Shown in pieces: positions 51,820 through 60,337 of a DNA stretch of 64,000 nt. A program made the translations under genes and the position numbers. The notes beneath the pieces were generated by a model. The model ran no database searches, was not told where the DNA came from, and worked only from the letters and a program-made list of their open reading frames with translations. The stretch is from Nocardia brevicatena NBRC 12119 (GTDB lineage Bacteria > Actinomycetota > Actinomycetes > Mycobacteriales > Mycobacteriaceae). Position 1 is the stretch's first letter; every line of letters starts with the position of its first letter. The stretch covers positions 1 through 64,000 of the forward strand of contig NZ_BAFU01000091.1 of NCBI RefSeq assembly GCF_000308495.1. Reading direction: 5' to 3'.

Positions 51820-52176
51820 CAGCATGGCTCCTCTGTGTTCGATGAGCGGCCGAGCTGCGCCTGCGTGGTCACGCTCCGCTACCTCCTCCGGCGCCGACGC
51901 TCGACCGCTGTGTCGGGTGATCTCCCGGTCCGAGGCTACCGGCGGCCGCCGGCCCGGGCACGGCAACGGCCCGTGGCCGCGCGGGTGCGGCGGAACCGGC
52001 CGCCGCGTTCCCGCGGTAGCGGCGAAATCTCTCCGCACACACCGTTGAATAGGGATTGGGTAACAGGTGAACACACAACTTCCGCCGGATGCTTCCGCGG
52101 GTAGCGTGGCGGCTGCGTCTCGTTGTCCCGGCCTTTCGGAGGGCCGGCGATCACGCACAGAAGGAGGGGTTCGTCC
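51820..52176. other. 357-bp divergent intergenic region
   Basis: Contains repeat unit C at 51845-51909. A TAGCGT (52102-52107) could be the -10 box for the haloperoxidase gene. No further gene was seen. Confidence 0.4.
51845..51909. repeat. 75-bp repeat family, locus C (single unit)
   Basis: One 65-bp unit almost identical to the units at 50.4-50.5 kb, with one mismatch in the right terminal inverted repeat (GCTCGACCGCT). It lies between the start of the F420-type gene and the haloperoxidase gene. Confidence 0.9.
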
Positions 52177-53004
52177 ATGCCTGTGTGCACGACTCGCGAC
52201 AATGTCGACATCTACTATAAGGACTGGGGCCGCGGACGCCCCGTCGTGTTCATCCACGGCTGGCCGTTGAACGCCGACGCGTGGGACGACCAGATGAAAT
52301 GCGTCGCCGACCGCGGGTACCGAGGGATCGCCCATGATCGGCGCGGACACGGACGCTCCACCCAGCCATGGGACGGATACGACTTCGATACCTTCGCCGA
52401 CGACCTGAACGACCTGCTCACGACGCTCGATATCCGCGACGCGACGCTCGTGGCGCACAGTATGGGCGGCGGCGAGCTCGCCCGCTACATCGGCAGGCAC
52501 GGAGCCGAACGAGTGCGCTCGGTGGTGCTGCTCTCGGCGATCACGCCCCTGATGGGCAAGAACGAGAACAATCCCGAAGGGGTCCCGGAAAAGGTCTTCG
52601 ACCAGATCAAGAACGGAATCCTCACCGAACGTTCGCAATTCTGGCGTGACACGTCCGAGGGGTTCTTCAGCGCGAACCGACCGGAGACCAAGGCCACCCA
52701 GGGAAACCGCGACGCCTTCTGGTTCATGGCCATGCACGAAAGCATCGAGGCCGGCGTGAAATGCGTCGACGCCTTCGCCCACACCGACTTCACCGAAGAC
52801 CTGAGGAAGTTCGACATCCCCACCCTGATCGTGCACGGCGACGACGACCAGGTGGTTCCCCTCGACGCCACCGGCCGCAAGTCCGCCCAGGTCGTGCGGG
52901 ATGCGATATTGAAGGTGTACGAAGGCGGATCGCACGGTATCGCGCTCGTCCCCGGGGACAAGGAACGATTCAACACCGACCTGCTGGAATTCCTCGAGCG
53001 CTGA
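52177..53004 (+). CDS. Alpha/beta hydrolase, non-haem haloperoxidase type
   Basis: A 275-residue alpha/beta hydrolase close to cofactor-free haloperoxidases and perhydrolases. The HG oxyanion loop is VFIHGWPLNADAW, the nucleophile elbow AHSMGGGE (Ser95), the acid HGDDDQ (about residue 226) and the His GGSHGIAL (about residue 255). DRRGHGRS is also characteristic. The physiological substrate is probably an ester or lactone. The ATG at 52177 has AAGGAGGGG upstream. Confidence 0.9.
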   Translation: MPVCTTRDNVDIYYKDWGRGRPVVFIHGWPLNADAWDDQMKCVADRGYRGIAHDRRGHGRSTQPWDGYDFDTFADDLNDLLTTLDIRDATLVAHSMGGGELARYIGRHGAERVRSVVLLSAITPLMGKNENNPEGVPEKVFDQIKNGILTERSQFWRDTSEGFFSANRPETKATQGNRDAFWFMAMHESIEAGVKCVDAFAHTDFTEDLRKFDIPTLIVHGDDDQVVPLDATGRKSAQVVRDAILKVYEGGSHGIALVPGDKERFNTDLLEFLER

Positions 53005-53017
53005 GGGCCGTGATGGC

Positions 53018-53056
53018 GGACCGCGTTCCTCGGGCCCCGCCGACAGAACGCGGTCC
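53018..53056 (+). terminator. Terminator-like hairpin after the haloperoxidase gene
   Basis: GGACCGCGTT (53018-53027) and AACGCGGTCC (53047-53056) are perfect 10-bp arms with a 19-nt loop, 14 nt after the stop. Confidence 0.5.
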
Positions 53057-53176
53057 CCGCGCCCGTAACGGAAACAGGCGGCCACCCGGATGAACCGCCA
53101 CCGAGCCACGTAGTATCCCGGCAACCCTACTCGGATCGTCCGGCACGTTCCTGCCGGTGAAGGGAAGTGAACAGCC

Positions 53177-54253
<1,077 letters not shown>

Positions 54254-54355
54254 ACCCGCCGGTCACGGCGGTCTTACGCGCGGGCTCGGACGGATAGGCG
54301 CTCCAGCCGATCACCGGATTCGCGGGAGGCGGACCACCGACGCGCGATCGGCGCA

Positions 54356-54361
54356 TACTGT
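54356..54361 (+). promoter_or_regulatory. -10 box, likely leaderless transcript of menC
   Basis: TACTGT, 7 nt before the GTG at 54369; it argues against the GTG at 54363. Confidence 0.5.
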
Positions 54362-54368
54362 AGTGCCG

Positions 54369-55346
54369 GTGAGCGACCTACCGGCCATCGACTCCGTCCA
54401 CGTCTATGCGATTCCCTTGCGGTCCAGGTTCCGCGGCATCACGGTACGCGAGGGTGTGCTGGTGCGCGGTCCGGTGGGGTGGGCCGAGTTCTGCCCGTTC
54501 GCCGAGTACGACGACCGGGAGGCGGCGAACTGGCTGGCGACCACCGTCGAACAGGCGTGTGCGGGATGGCCGGCTCCGGTGCGGGACCGAATACCGGTCA
54601 ACTGCACGGTTCCCGCGGTCGAACCGGAACGCGCGTACGAGATCGTCGCCGCGTCCGGTTGTCGGACCGCGAAAGTAAAGGTGGCCGACCACCCCGACGC
54701 GCTGCCGGAAGACCTCGCCCGGGTGGAGGCGGTACGTTCGGCCCTGGGACCGGCCGGCGCGGTGCGGGTGGACGCCAACGCCGTCTGGGATGTGGATACC
54801 GCGGTCCGGCATATCCGCGAAATCGACCGCGTCGCGGGTGGGCTGGAATATGTGGAACAACCGTGCCGCACCGTCGAGGAACTGGCCGCGGTACGGCGCC
54901 GGGTGAATGTCCGGATCGCCGCGGACGAATCCATCCGCCGGGCCGAGGATCCGCTGCGTGTCGCGGTGGCGGGCGCCGCCGATATCGCGGTGCTCAAATG
55001 CACTCCGCTGGGCGGGGTTCGCCGCGCGCTGCGGGTGGCCGAGCAGGCCGGTCTGCCGTGTGTGGTGTCCTCCGCGTTGGAGACCAGCGTCGGGCTGGCC
55101 GCGCAGCTGGCCTTGGCCGCCACGCTGCCCGAGCTCGATTTCGCCTGCGGGCTCGGCACAATGGCCCTGTTCGAGGGCGATGTGGTGGCCGAACCCCTAC
55201 GGCCGCGCGACGGCTATCTGCCCGTCCTGACGACCGCGCCGGCCCCCGAGCCGCATCTGCTCGAGCGATACCGTCACCCCGACCCCGAACGGACGGCCTG
55301 GTGGCTCGAACGCTTCCACCGCGTACTCGACCGCCTCCAGGTGTGA
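54369..55346 (+). CDS. menC: o-Succinylbenzoate synthase
   Basis: A 325-residue enolase-superfamily enzyme of menaquinone synthesis, dehydrating SHCHC to o-succinylbenzoate. The lysine pair is in TAKVKVADHP, metal ligands are in RVDANAVWD, YVEQPC and IAADESIRRA, and the second catalytic Lys in AVLKCTPLGG. Length fits the actinobacterial form. It lies between parts of the split sugar transporter, not beside other men genes. Confidence 0.92.
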   Translation: MSDLPAIDSVHVYAIPLRSRFRGITVREGVLVRGPVGWAEFCPFAEYDDREAANWLATTVEQACAGWPAPVRDRIPVNCTVPAVEPERAYEIVAASGCRTAKVKVADHPDALPEDLARVEAVRSALGPAGAVRVDANAVWDVDTAVRHIREIDRVAGGLEYVEQPCRTVEELAAVRRRVNVRIAADESIRRAEDPLRVAVAGAADIAVLKCTPLGGVRRALRVAEQAGLPCVVSSALETSVGLAAQLALAATLPELDFACGLGTMALFEGDVVAEPLRPRDGYLPVLTTAPAPEPHLLERYRHPDPERTAWWLERFHRVLDRLQV

Positions 55347-55413
55347 TGTCCCGGGAGGCTGTGGCCGGTTACCACCTTTGCCGCGCGAGCGAACCGCCAA
55401 GGCGCGCTTCCGC

Positions 55414-55941
55414 TCAGCCCGGGCGAACACCACAGCCGAGCATGCCGATACGCAGCACGAACGCGGCCTCCGGACCGACGACCCCCTCGACGAGCTCCAG
55501 GTATCGGGTGCAGAACTCCGGGCCGTGGGGCGCGAGGTCGCACGACCGTGGGGCCAGATGGTGGGCCAGTTCGTGTAGTACGACCAATTCCCTGAGTGCC
55601 CAGGCGGCTCCCCGGAAATGCAGTGGCACGGCCAGTACCGCGCCCTCCGTCTCGTAATGCGCGGCGGTTGTTCCGGCGCGGGCGCGCACCCGGATCGGAA
55701 CCGACGCCCGCGGCCAGTTCGTGCGGACCCAACCGAGCGCCAGGACCCGATCGCAGTAGCGTTGCACCGATTCCACCGAGGCGAATTTGCGCTCGACCGG
55801 AAGGGTCAGCCGGGAACCGTGCATCTCGACGGTTCGGTGTCCGAATTCGTCGGCTCGGTCGAACATACCGCGAACCAGTTGTTCGGCGTCATATACCTTG
55901 GCCCGCTGCGTATCTCTCACTGTCACTTGACGTATCACCAC
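55414..55941 (-). CDS. Putative zinc metallohydrolase, TIGR04338 family
   Basis: A 175-residue protein with a zincin motif HELAHHL (VVLHELAHHLAP) and a downstream HGPEFCTRYLELV that supplies the third ligand region. RYCDRVLALGWVRTNWP and GAVLAVPLHFRG are further family elements. It is intracellular by lack of a signal peptide. The exact start is unsure: GTG at 55941 or 55926. It follows the DUF2786 gene by 23 nt, a pairing also found in mycobacteria as I recall. Confidence 0.78.
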   Translation of the reverse strand: MVIRQVTVRDTQRAKVYDAEQLVRGMFDRADEFGHRTVEMHGSRLTLPVERKFASVESVQRYCDRVLALGWVRTNWPRASVPIRVRARAGTTAAHYETEGAVLAVPLHFRGAAWALRELVVLHELAHHLAPRSCDLAPHGPEFCTRYLELVEGVVGPEAAFVLRIGMLGCGVRPG

Positions 55942-55964
55942 CTGAGGACAGGAATTTCGTCCGG

Positions 55965-56828
55965 CTACTCCCGCCCGCCGGATGTCAGTCGGCCCCGAGG
56001 GGCAGCGAGCTCGGCGGCGGTGCCCAACCGGGCGGCTCGGCCCGCCCGATCACCGGCGCGCCGGGCGTCGGGGGCGTAACCCGTGGACGCCTGCGGTCCC
56101 CGCCAGGTGCCGCGCGCCTCGGAGGTCCGAGTGTAGAAATCGGCCAGCTCCAGCTCCTTGCCGCGCAGCGCCAACGCGGTACCGGCTGCCGCCGCCCGCG
56201 CCGCCGAATCGCCGGTCGGCGCCGTCGCCGCCCGCTCGACCTCCGCCTTCTCCTCGGCCAGTCGCGCTCCGATCCGCGCCGCGAACGCCATCTGGAAGTT
56301 CAGCCGGGCCGTCACCGCCGCGACGGGGACCACCACGCGCCGCCGCATCCGACGTCCGCCGCGCACCTCGGTGACCACCTTCTCCATCGTCGCGCTGCGA
56401 TACGCACCCGATTTGATGTAGTGGTCCGACGCCCGCACCATCTGCACCAGCACACTCGTGTACAGCGCCTCGCAGGTCGCGATGTCGGCGGCGAATCCGT
56501 AGGCGTACACCTGGGTCGAGGTGCGAGCGACATCGCAGCGTACATCATTGGCGTCGGCGATCGCCACGAACAACTGGACATAGGTGCGCAGTCCCTTACG
56601 TCCGGGTTCCCCGATGGGAATGACCCGCTGGATCGGTGTCGCGGGACGTTCCCGCCCGCTCACATGGGCACGCGCCACCGCCAGGTCGATCGAGGACCGG
56701 GTGGCCAGCCGCTGCGCGGCCGCCAGAAACGCCTCCGCCTCGTGCTCGTTGTCGGTGGACTCGGCCTTGCGCAACAGACCGCCGATCCGGGTGAGCAACC
56801 GGTTGGTTACCGCATGTGCAGACGTCAT
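55965..56828 (-). CDS. DUF2786 domain protein
   Basis: A 287-residue protein. The N-terminal DUF2786 domain reads LLTRIGGLLRKAESTDNEHEAEAFLAAAQRLATRSSIDLAVA; a helical middle and a low-complexity Ala/Arg/Gly-rich C-terminus follow. DUF2786 is also found in phage and stress-related proteins without a known function. The ATG at 56828 lies 8 nt after a TACGCT box. It is first in a two-gene unit with the metallohydrolase gene. Confidence 0.8.
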   Translation of the reverse strand: MTSAHAVTNRLLTRIGGLLRKAESTDNEHEAEAFLAAAQRLATRSSIDLAVARAHVSGRERPATPIQRVIPIGEPGRKGLRTYVQLFVAIADANDVRCDVARTSTQVYAYGFAADIATCEALYTSVLVQMVRASDHYIKSGAYRSATMEKVVTEVRGGRRMRRRVVVPVAAVTARLNFQMAFAARIGARLAEEKAEVERAATAPTGDSAARAAAAGTALALRGKELELADFYTRTSEARGTWRGPQASTGYAPDARRAGDRAGRAARLGTAAELAAPRGRLTSGGRE

Positions 56829-56836
56829 CACCGGCC

Positions 56837-56842
56837 AGCGTA
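56837..56842 (-). promoter_or_regulatory. -10 box, likely leaderless transcript of the DUF2786 gene
   Basis: TACGCT on the minus strand, 8 nt before the ATG at 56828. Confidence 0.45.
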
Positions 56843-56951
56843 GCCGGCCCGTCCCCGCATCCGCCCGGCACGGCGGATGGACAGCAGGTATCTTGCCTTG
56901 TGCACCGACCCCGGTGTGCCGCCGCTCACGTGTCGACCATGGAGTTCCGCG

Positions 56952-58235
56952 ATGGTTTTGAAGAAGGTGCCGTCTCTCCGCGCCGCGCTCGCACCGGTTG
57001 CGGCCGCGCTGCTGACCGCCACCTTCGTCGGCGCATGCGGCACGAACACCAGCACCGAGCCGACCGGTGAGAACCTGACCGGCCGCGGCCCCATCACCTA
57101 CGTCGAGGGCAAGGACACCACCAAGACGGGCGCGGTGAAACAGCTCATCGAACGCTGGAACGCCACCCACCCGAACGAGCAGGTGACCTACAAGGAACAG
57201 TCCAACGACGCGTCCGCCCAGTACGACGATCTGGTCGAGCACATGCGTTCGAAATCCGCCGACTACGACGTGGTCGCCCTGGATGTACCGTGGACCGCCG
57301 AATTCGCGGCGAAGGGATGGATCCAGCCGCTCGAGGGCGATTTCGCCATCGACACCTCTCCGCTGCTGTCACCGACGGTCGCCAGCGCCACCTACAACAA
57401 CACTCTCTACGCGGCACCGCGCAACACCAACGGCGGCCTGCTGTTCTACCGCAAGGATCTGGTCCCGAACGCCCCGCGCACCTGGGGCGAGATGCTGTCG
57501 CACTGTCCGCTCGCCCAGCGCAGCGGTATCGGCTGTTACGCGGGCCAGTTCGCGCCCTACGAAGGGCTGACGGTGAATACCGCCGAGGTGATCAACGCCT
57601 TCGGCGGCACCTTCGTCGGCTCCGACGGCAAAACCCCCACCGTCAACAGCCCCCAATCCCGCGCCGGCCTGGAGCAGCTGGTAAGCGCCTACCGCACCGG
57701 CGTCATCCCGCGGGAAGCCATCACGTTCAAGGAACCCGAAAGCGGGTCCGCCTTCACCTCGGGCAAGCTCATGTTCCTGCGGAGTTGGCCGTCCACCTAC
57801 GGGGACGCCGCCTCCGAATCGTCGGCGGTGCGGGACAGGTTCGGGGTGGCCCCGCTGCCCGGTGACACCGGGATCGGCGCGTCCACCCTCGGCGGCTACA
57901 ACGCCGCGATCAGCGCGTTCTCCCAGAACAAGGCCACCGCACTGGATTTCCTGAACTTCTTGATCAGTGAGGAAGCCCAGCACATCATCGCCTCGGGCGC
58001 ACTGCTGCCGGTTCGTGCCTCTGTGTACGATGATCCGGCGCTGATCGCCAAGATGCCGTACCTCACCGCGCTGCGGGATTCGATCGCGAGCGCGGTGCCG
58101 CGCCCCGTCACCCCCTTCTACCCGGCGGTGTCCAAAGCCATCCAGGACAACGCTTATGCTGCCCTGAACGGAACGAAGTCCGTGGACGACGCGATTATCG
58201 GCATGCAGAAAGGTATCGAGACAGCCGGATCGTAG
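56952..58235 (+). CDS. Sugar ABC transporter substrate-binding lipoprotein (LpqY-like)
   Basis: A 427-residue cluster-D binding protein anchored by a lipobox (VGAC, Cys ~27). VVALDVPWTAEFAAKGWIQPL, LYAAPRNTNGGLLFYRKDL and LMFLRSWPSTYGDAA resemble mycobacterial LpqY, which binds trehalose, so a disaccharide ligand is likely but not certain. It is first of three genes with two permeases (45 nt, then an overlap). The ATG at 56952 has GGAG upstream. Confidence 0.87.
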   Translation: MVLKKVPSLRAALAPVAAALLTATFVGACGTNTSTEPTGENLTGRGPITYVEGKDTTKTGAVKQLIERWNATHPNEQVTYKEQSNDASAQYDDLVEHMRSKSADYDVVALDVPWTAEFAAKGWIQPLEGDFAIDTSPLLSPTVASATYNNTLYAAPRNTNGGLLFYRKDLVPNAPRTWGEMLSHCPLAQRSGIGCYAGQFAPYEGLTVNTAEVINAFGGTFVGSDGKTPTVNSPQSRAGLEQLVSAYRTGVIPREAITFKEPESGSAFTSGKLMFLRSWPSTYGDAASESSAVRDRFGVAPLPGDTGIGASTLGGYNAAISAFSQNKATALDFLNFLISEEAQHIIASGALLPVRASVYDDPALIAKMPYLTALRDSIASAVPRPVTPFYPAVSKAIQDNAYAALNGTKSVDDAIIGMQKGIETAGS

Positions 58236-58279
58236 CGATTGTTCAGCCGGACCCGGCGAGCCCGTAGGAGAGAGAAACG

Positions 58280-59335
58280 GTGTCGGATCCTTCCGGAACG
58301 GCCGAACAGGCGCCGATCCGCACAGAAATGCCCGAGAGCGCCACAGAGCCTCGGGACACCGCGCAGCCCGGTAAGGGAATCGGTGACAGGCTGCGCGTCG
58401 AATTGCAGAAGTCCGGTAAGGCCTGGCTGTTCGTCTCCCCGGTGCTGATAGCACTGGCCGTGGTGATCGGCTACCCGGTGATACGGGCGGTGTGGATGTC
58501 GTTGCACCCCGACGACCGGCTCGACGATATGACCGGGCTGTTCGTCGAGGACCCCACCTTCACCTTCTACAACTACGCCCACTGGCTGTTCGCCCAGTGC
58601 CGGGTGATCACCGGCGGCGCCACCTCCTGCCCCACCGGCAATCTGGGCTCCCAGTTCTGGGCGGCCACCGGTGTCACACTGTTCTTCACCGTGGTGACGG
58701 TCTCGCTGGAAGTCCTCATCGGTCTCGGGATGGCCATGGTGATGGGTAAAACCTTCGCCGGCCGGGCGCTGCTGCGTGCCGCGGTACTCATCCCGTGGGC
58801 CATTCCGACAGCGGTGACCGCACGGCTGTGGGAATTCATGTTCCAGTACGACGGCGTGGTCAACCAGGTACTCGGCACCGGCATCCTGTGGACCACCGAC
58901 GAATGGCCCGCCCGGATCGCGGTGATCACGGCCGACGTCTGGAAGACCGCTCCGTTCATGGCACTGCTGCTGCTGGCCGGACTCCAGATCATCCCGAACG
59001 ACGTCTATGAGGCGGCCCGGGTGGACGGCGCCTCGGCCTGGCAGCGGTTCACCCGGATCACTCTGCCGCTGCTGAAACCGGCGTTGCTGGTCGCGGTGCT
59101 GTTCCGCACCATGGACGCCCTGCGCATGTACGACCTGCCCGCCATCATGACGGGTAGTAACCCGGCCACCCGGACATTGTCGGTGCTGGTGGTCGAGCAG
59201 ACCCGACAGGGCCCCTACAGCGCGTCCGCGCTGTCGACGATCACCTTCCTGGTGATCTTCGCGGCGGCCTTCGTCCTGGTGAAGATTCTGGGTGCGAACG
59301 CGGTGCGGACGCAGGAAGAACAGCGGAAGGCATGA
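58280..59335 (+). CDS. Sugar ABC transporter permease, SugA-like (MalF type)
   Basis: A 351-residue permease with six main helices. A ~45-residue hydrophilic N-terminus precedes helix 1 (AWLFVSPVLIALAVVIGYPVI). A periplasmic loop carries two Cys (QCRVITGGATSCPTG). The ATPase-coupling EAA loop is EAARVDGASAWQRFTRITLPLLKP. It forms the channel with the SugB-like protein, whose ATG overlaps its stop. The GTG at 58280 has GGAGAGAG upstream. Confidence 0.9.
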   Translation: MSDPSGTAEQAPIRTEMPESATEPRDTAQPGKGIGDRLRVELQKSGKAWLFVSPVLIALAVVIGYPVIRAVWMSLHPDDRLDDMTGLFVEDPTFTFYNYAHWLFAQCRVITGGATSCPTGNLGSQFWAATGVTLFFTVVTVSLEVLIGLGMAMVMGKTFAGRALLRAAVLIPWAIPTAVTARLWEFMFQYDGVVNQVLGTGILWTTDEWPARIAVITADVWKTAPFMALLLLAGLQIIPNDVYEAARVDGASAWQRFTRITLPLLKPALLVAVLFRTMDALRMYDLPAIMTGSNPATRTLSVLVVEQTRQGPYSASALSTITFLVIFAAAFVLVKILGANAVRTQEEQRKA

Positions 59336-60222
59336 TGGCGGCCACGACGACGCAGCAGACCGGCACTCCGGCCCGCGCCCGCACCCCGTGGCGCCGCAGG
59401 CTCGGCTCGGTGCGTATCTACCTGGGCGCGTTGATCGTGCTCGTCTGGGGGCTCGGGCCGTTCTACTGGATGGCGGTGACCGCCTTCCGCGACCCCGACT
59501 ACACCTTCGTCAACACCCCGTGGCCGACACATCTCACCTTGGAGAACTTCCGGGATGTATTCGATACCAGTCGCGGAAACAATTTCGGGCGGGCTCTGCT
59601 CAACAGTGTGATCATCGGCACGACGACCACCGTGATCGCGCTGGTGATCGGGGTGATGGCGGCCTATGCGCTGGCGCGGCTCACCTTCCGCGGAAAGTAT
59701 GTGGTCTCCGGGCTGATCCTGAGCGCGTCGATGTTCCCGGTGGTGGTGCTGGTGACCCCGTTGTTCCAGCTGTTCACCGATATCGGCTGGATCGGCGAAT
59801 ACCAGGCGCTGATCATCCCGAACATCTCGTTCGTACTGCCGTTGACCGTCTACGTTCTGGCGTCCTTCTTCGCCGAACTGCCCTGGGAGCTGGAGGAGGC
59901 CGCCCGAATCGACGGCGCCACCAAACTGCAGGCGTTCCGGCTGGTGATGCTGCCGCTGGCGGCGCCCGCGGTGTTCACCACCGCCATCCTGGCGTTCATC
60001 GCCGCGGTCAACGAGTACCTGCTGGCGCGGCTGCTCTCCGGTGGCGCCACCGAGCCGGTGACGGTCGCGATCGCCCGGTTCTCCGGCAACAACCCGCTGG
60101 TCCAGCCCTATACGGCGATTATGGCGGCGGGCACGCTGGTGACCGTGCCGCTGGTGGTCATGGTGTTGCTGTTCCAACGCAGAATCATTTCCGGGCTCAC
60201 CGCGGGCGGCGTCAAGAGCTGA
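59332..60222 (+). CDS. Sugar ABC transporter permease, SugB-like (MalG type)
   Basis: A 296-residue permease with six helices and the EAA coupling loop EEAARIDGATKLQAFRLVMLPLAAP. YWMAVTAFRDPDY and NPLVQPYTAIMAAGTLVTVPLVVM are typical of the carbohydrate CUT1 class. It is translationally coupled to the SugA-like gene by an ATGA overlap. No ATPase gene follows. Confidence 0.9.
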   Translation: MMAATTTQQTGTPARARTPWRRRLGSVRIYLGALIVLVWGLGPFYWMAVTAFRDPDYTFVNTPWPTHLTLENFRDVFDTSRGNNFGRALLNSVIIGTTTTVIALVIGVMAAYALARLTFRGKYVVSGLILSASMFPVVVLVTPLFQLFTDIGWIGEYQALIIPNISFVLPLTVYVLASFFAELPWELEEAARIDGATKLQAFRLVMLPLAAPAVFTTAILAFIAAVNEYLLARLLSGGATEPVTVAIARFSGNNPLVQPYTAIMAAGTLVTVPLVVMVLLFQRRIISGLTAGGVKS

Positions 60223-60230
60223 CAACTCGT

Positions 60231-60236
60231 TATGCT
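60231..60236 (+). promoter_or_regulatory. -10 box upstream of the PBP gene
   Basis: TATGCT, 9 nt before a small GTG frame (60246) and ~100 nt before the PBP start; likely promoter of the PBP gene. Confidence 0.4.
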
Positions 60237-60245
60237 GGGACAAAT

Positions 60246-60299
60246 GTGAACCGTGTGGTTCGAGTGGTATCGGTAGGTTGCGCGGCCTTGCTTCTGTGA
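60246..60299 (+). CDS. Possible 17-codon upstream ORF of the PBP gene
   Basis: A GTG frame of 17 codons (VNRVVRVVSVGCAALLL) begins 9 nt after a TATGCT box and ends 38 nt before the PBP start. It could be a leaderless regulatory peptide or chance. Confidence 0.2.
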   Translation: MNRVVRVVSVGCAALLL

Positions 60300-60337
60300 C
60301 GATGTGAGTTTTTCCGACGCTCCGAGAGGAGATGATC

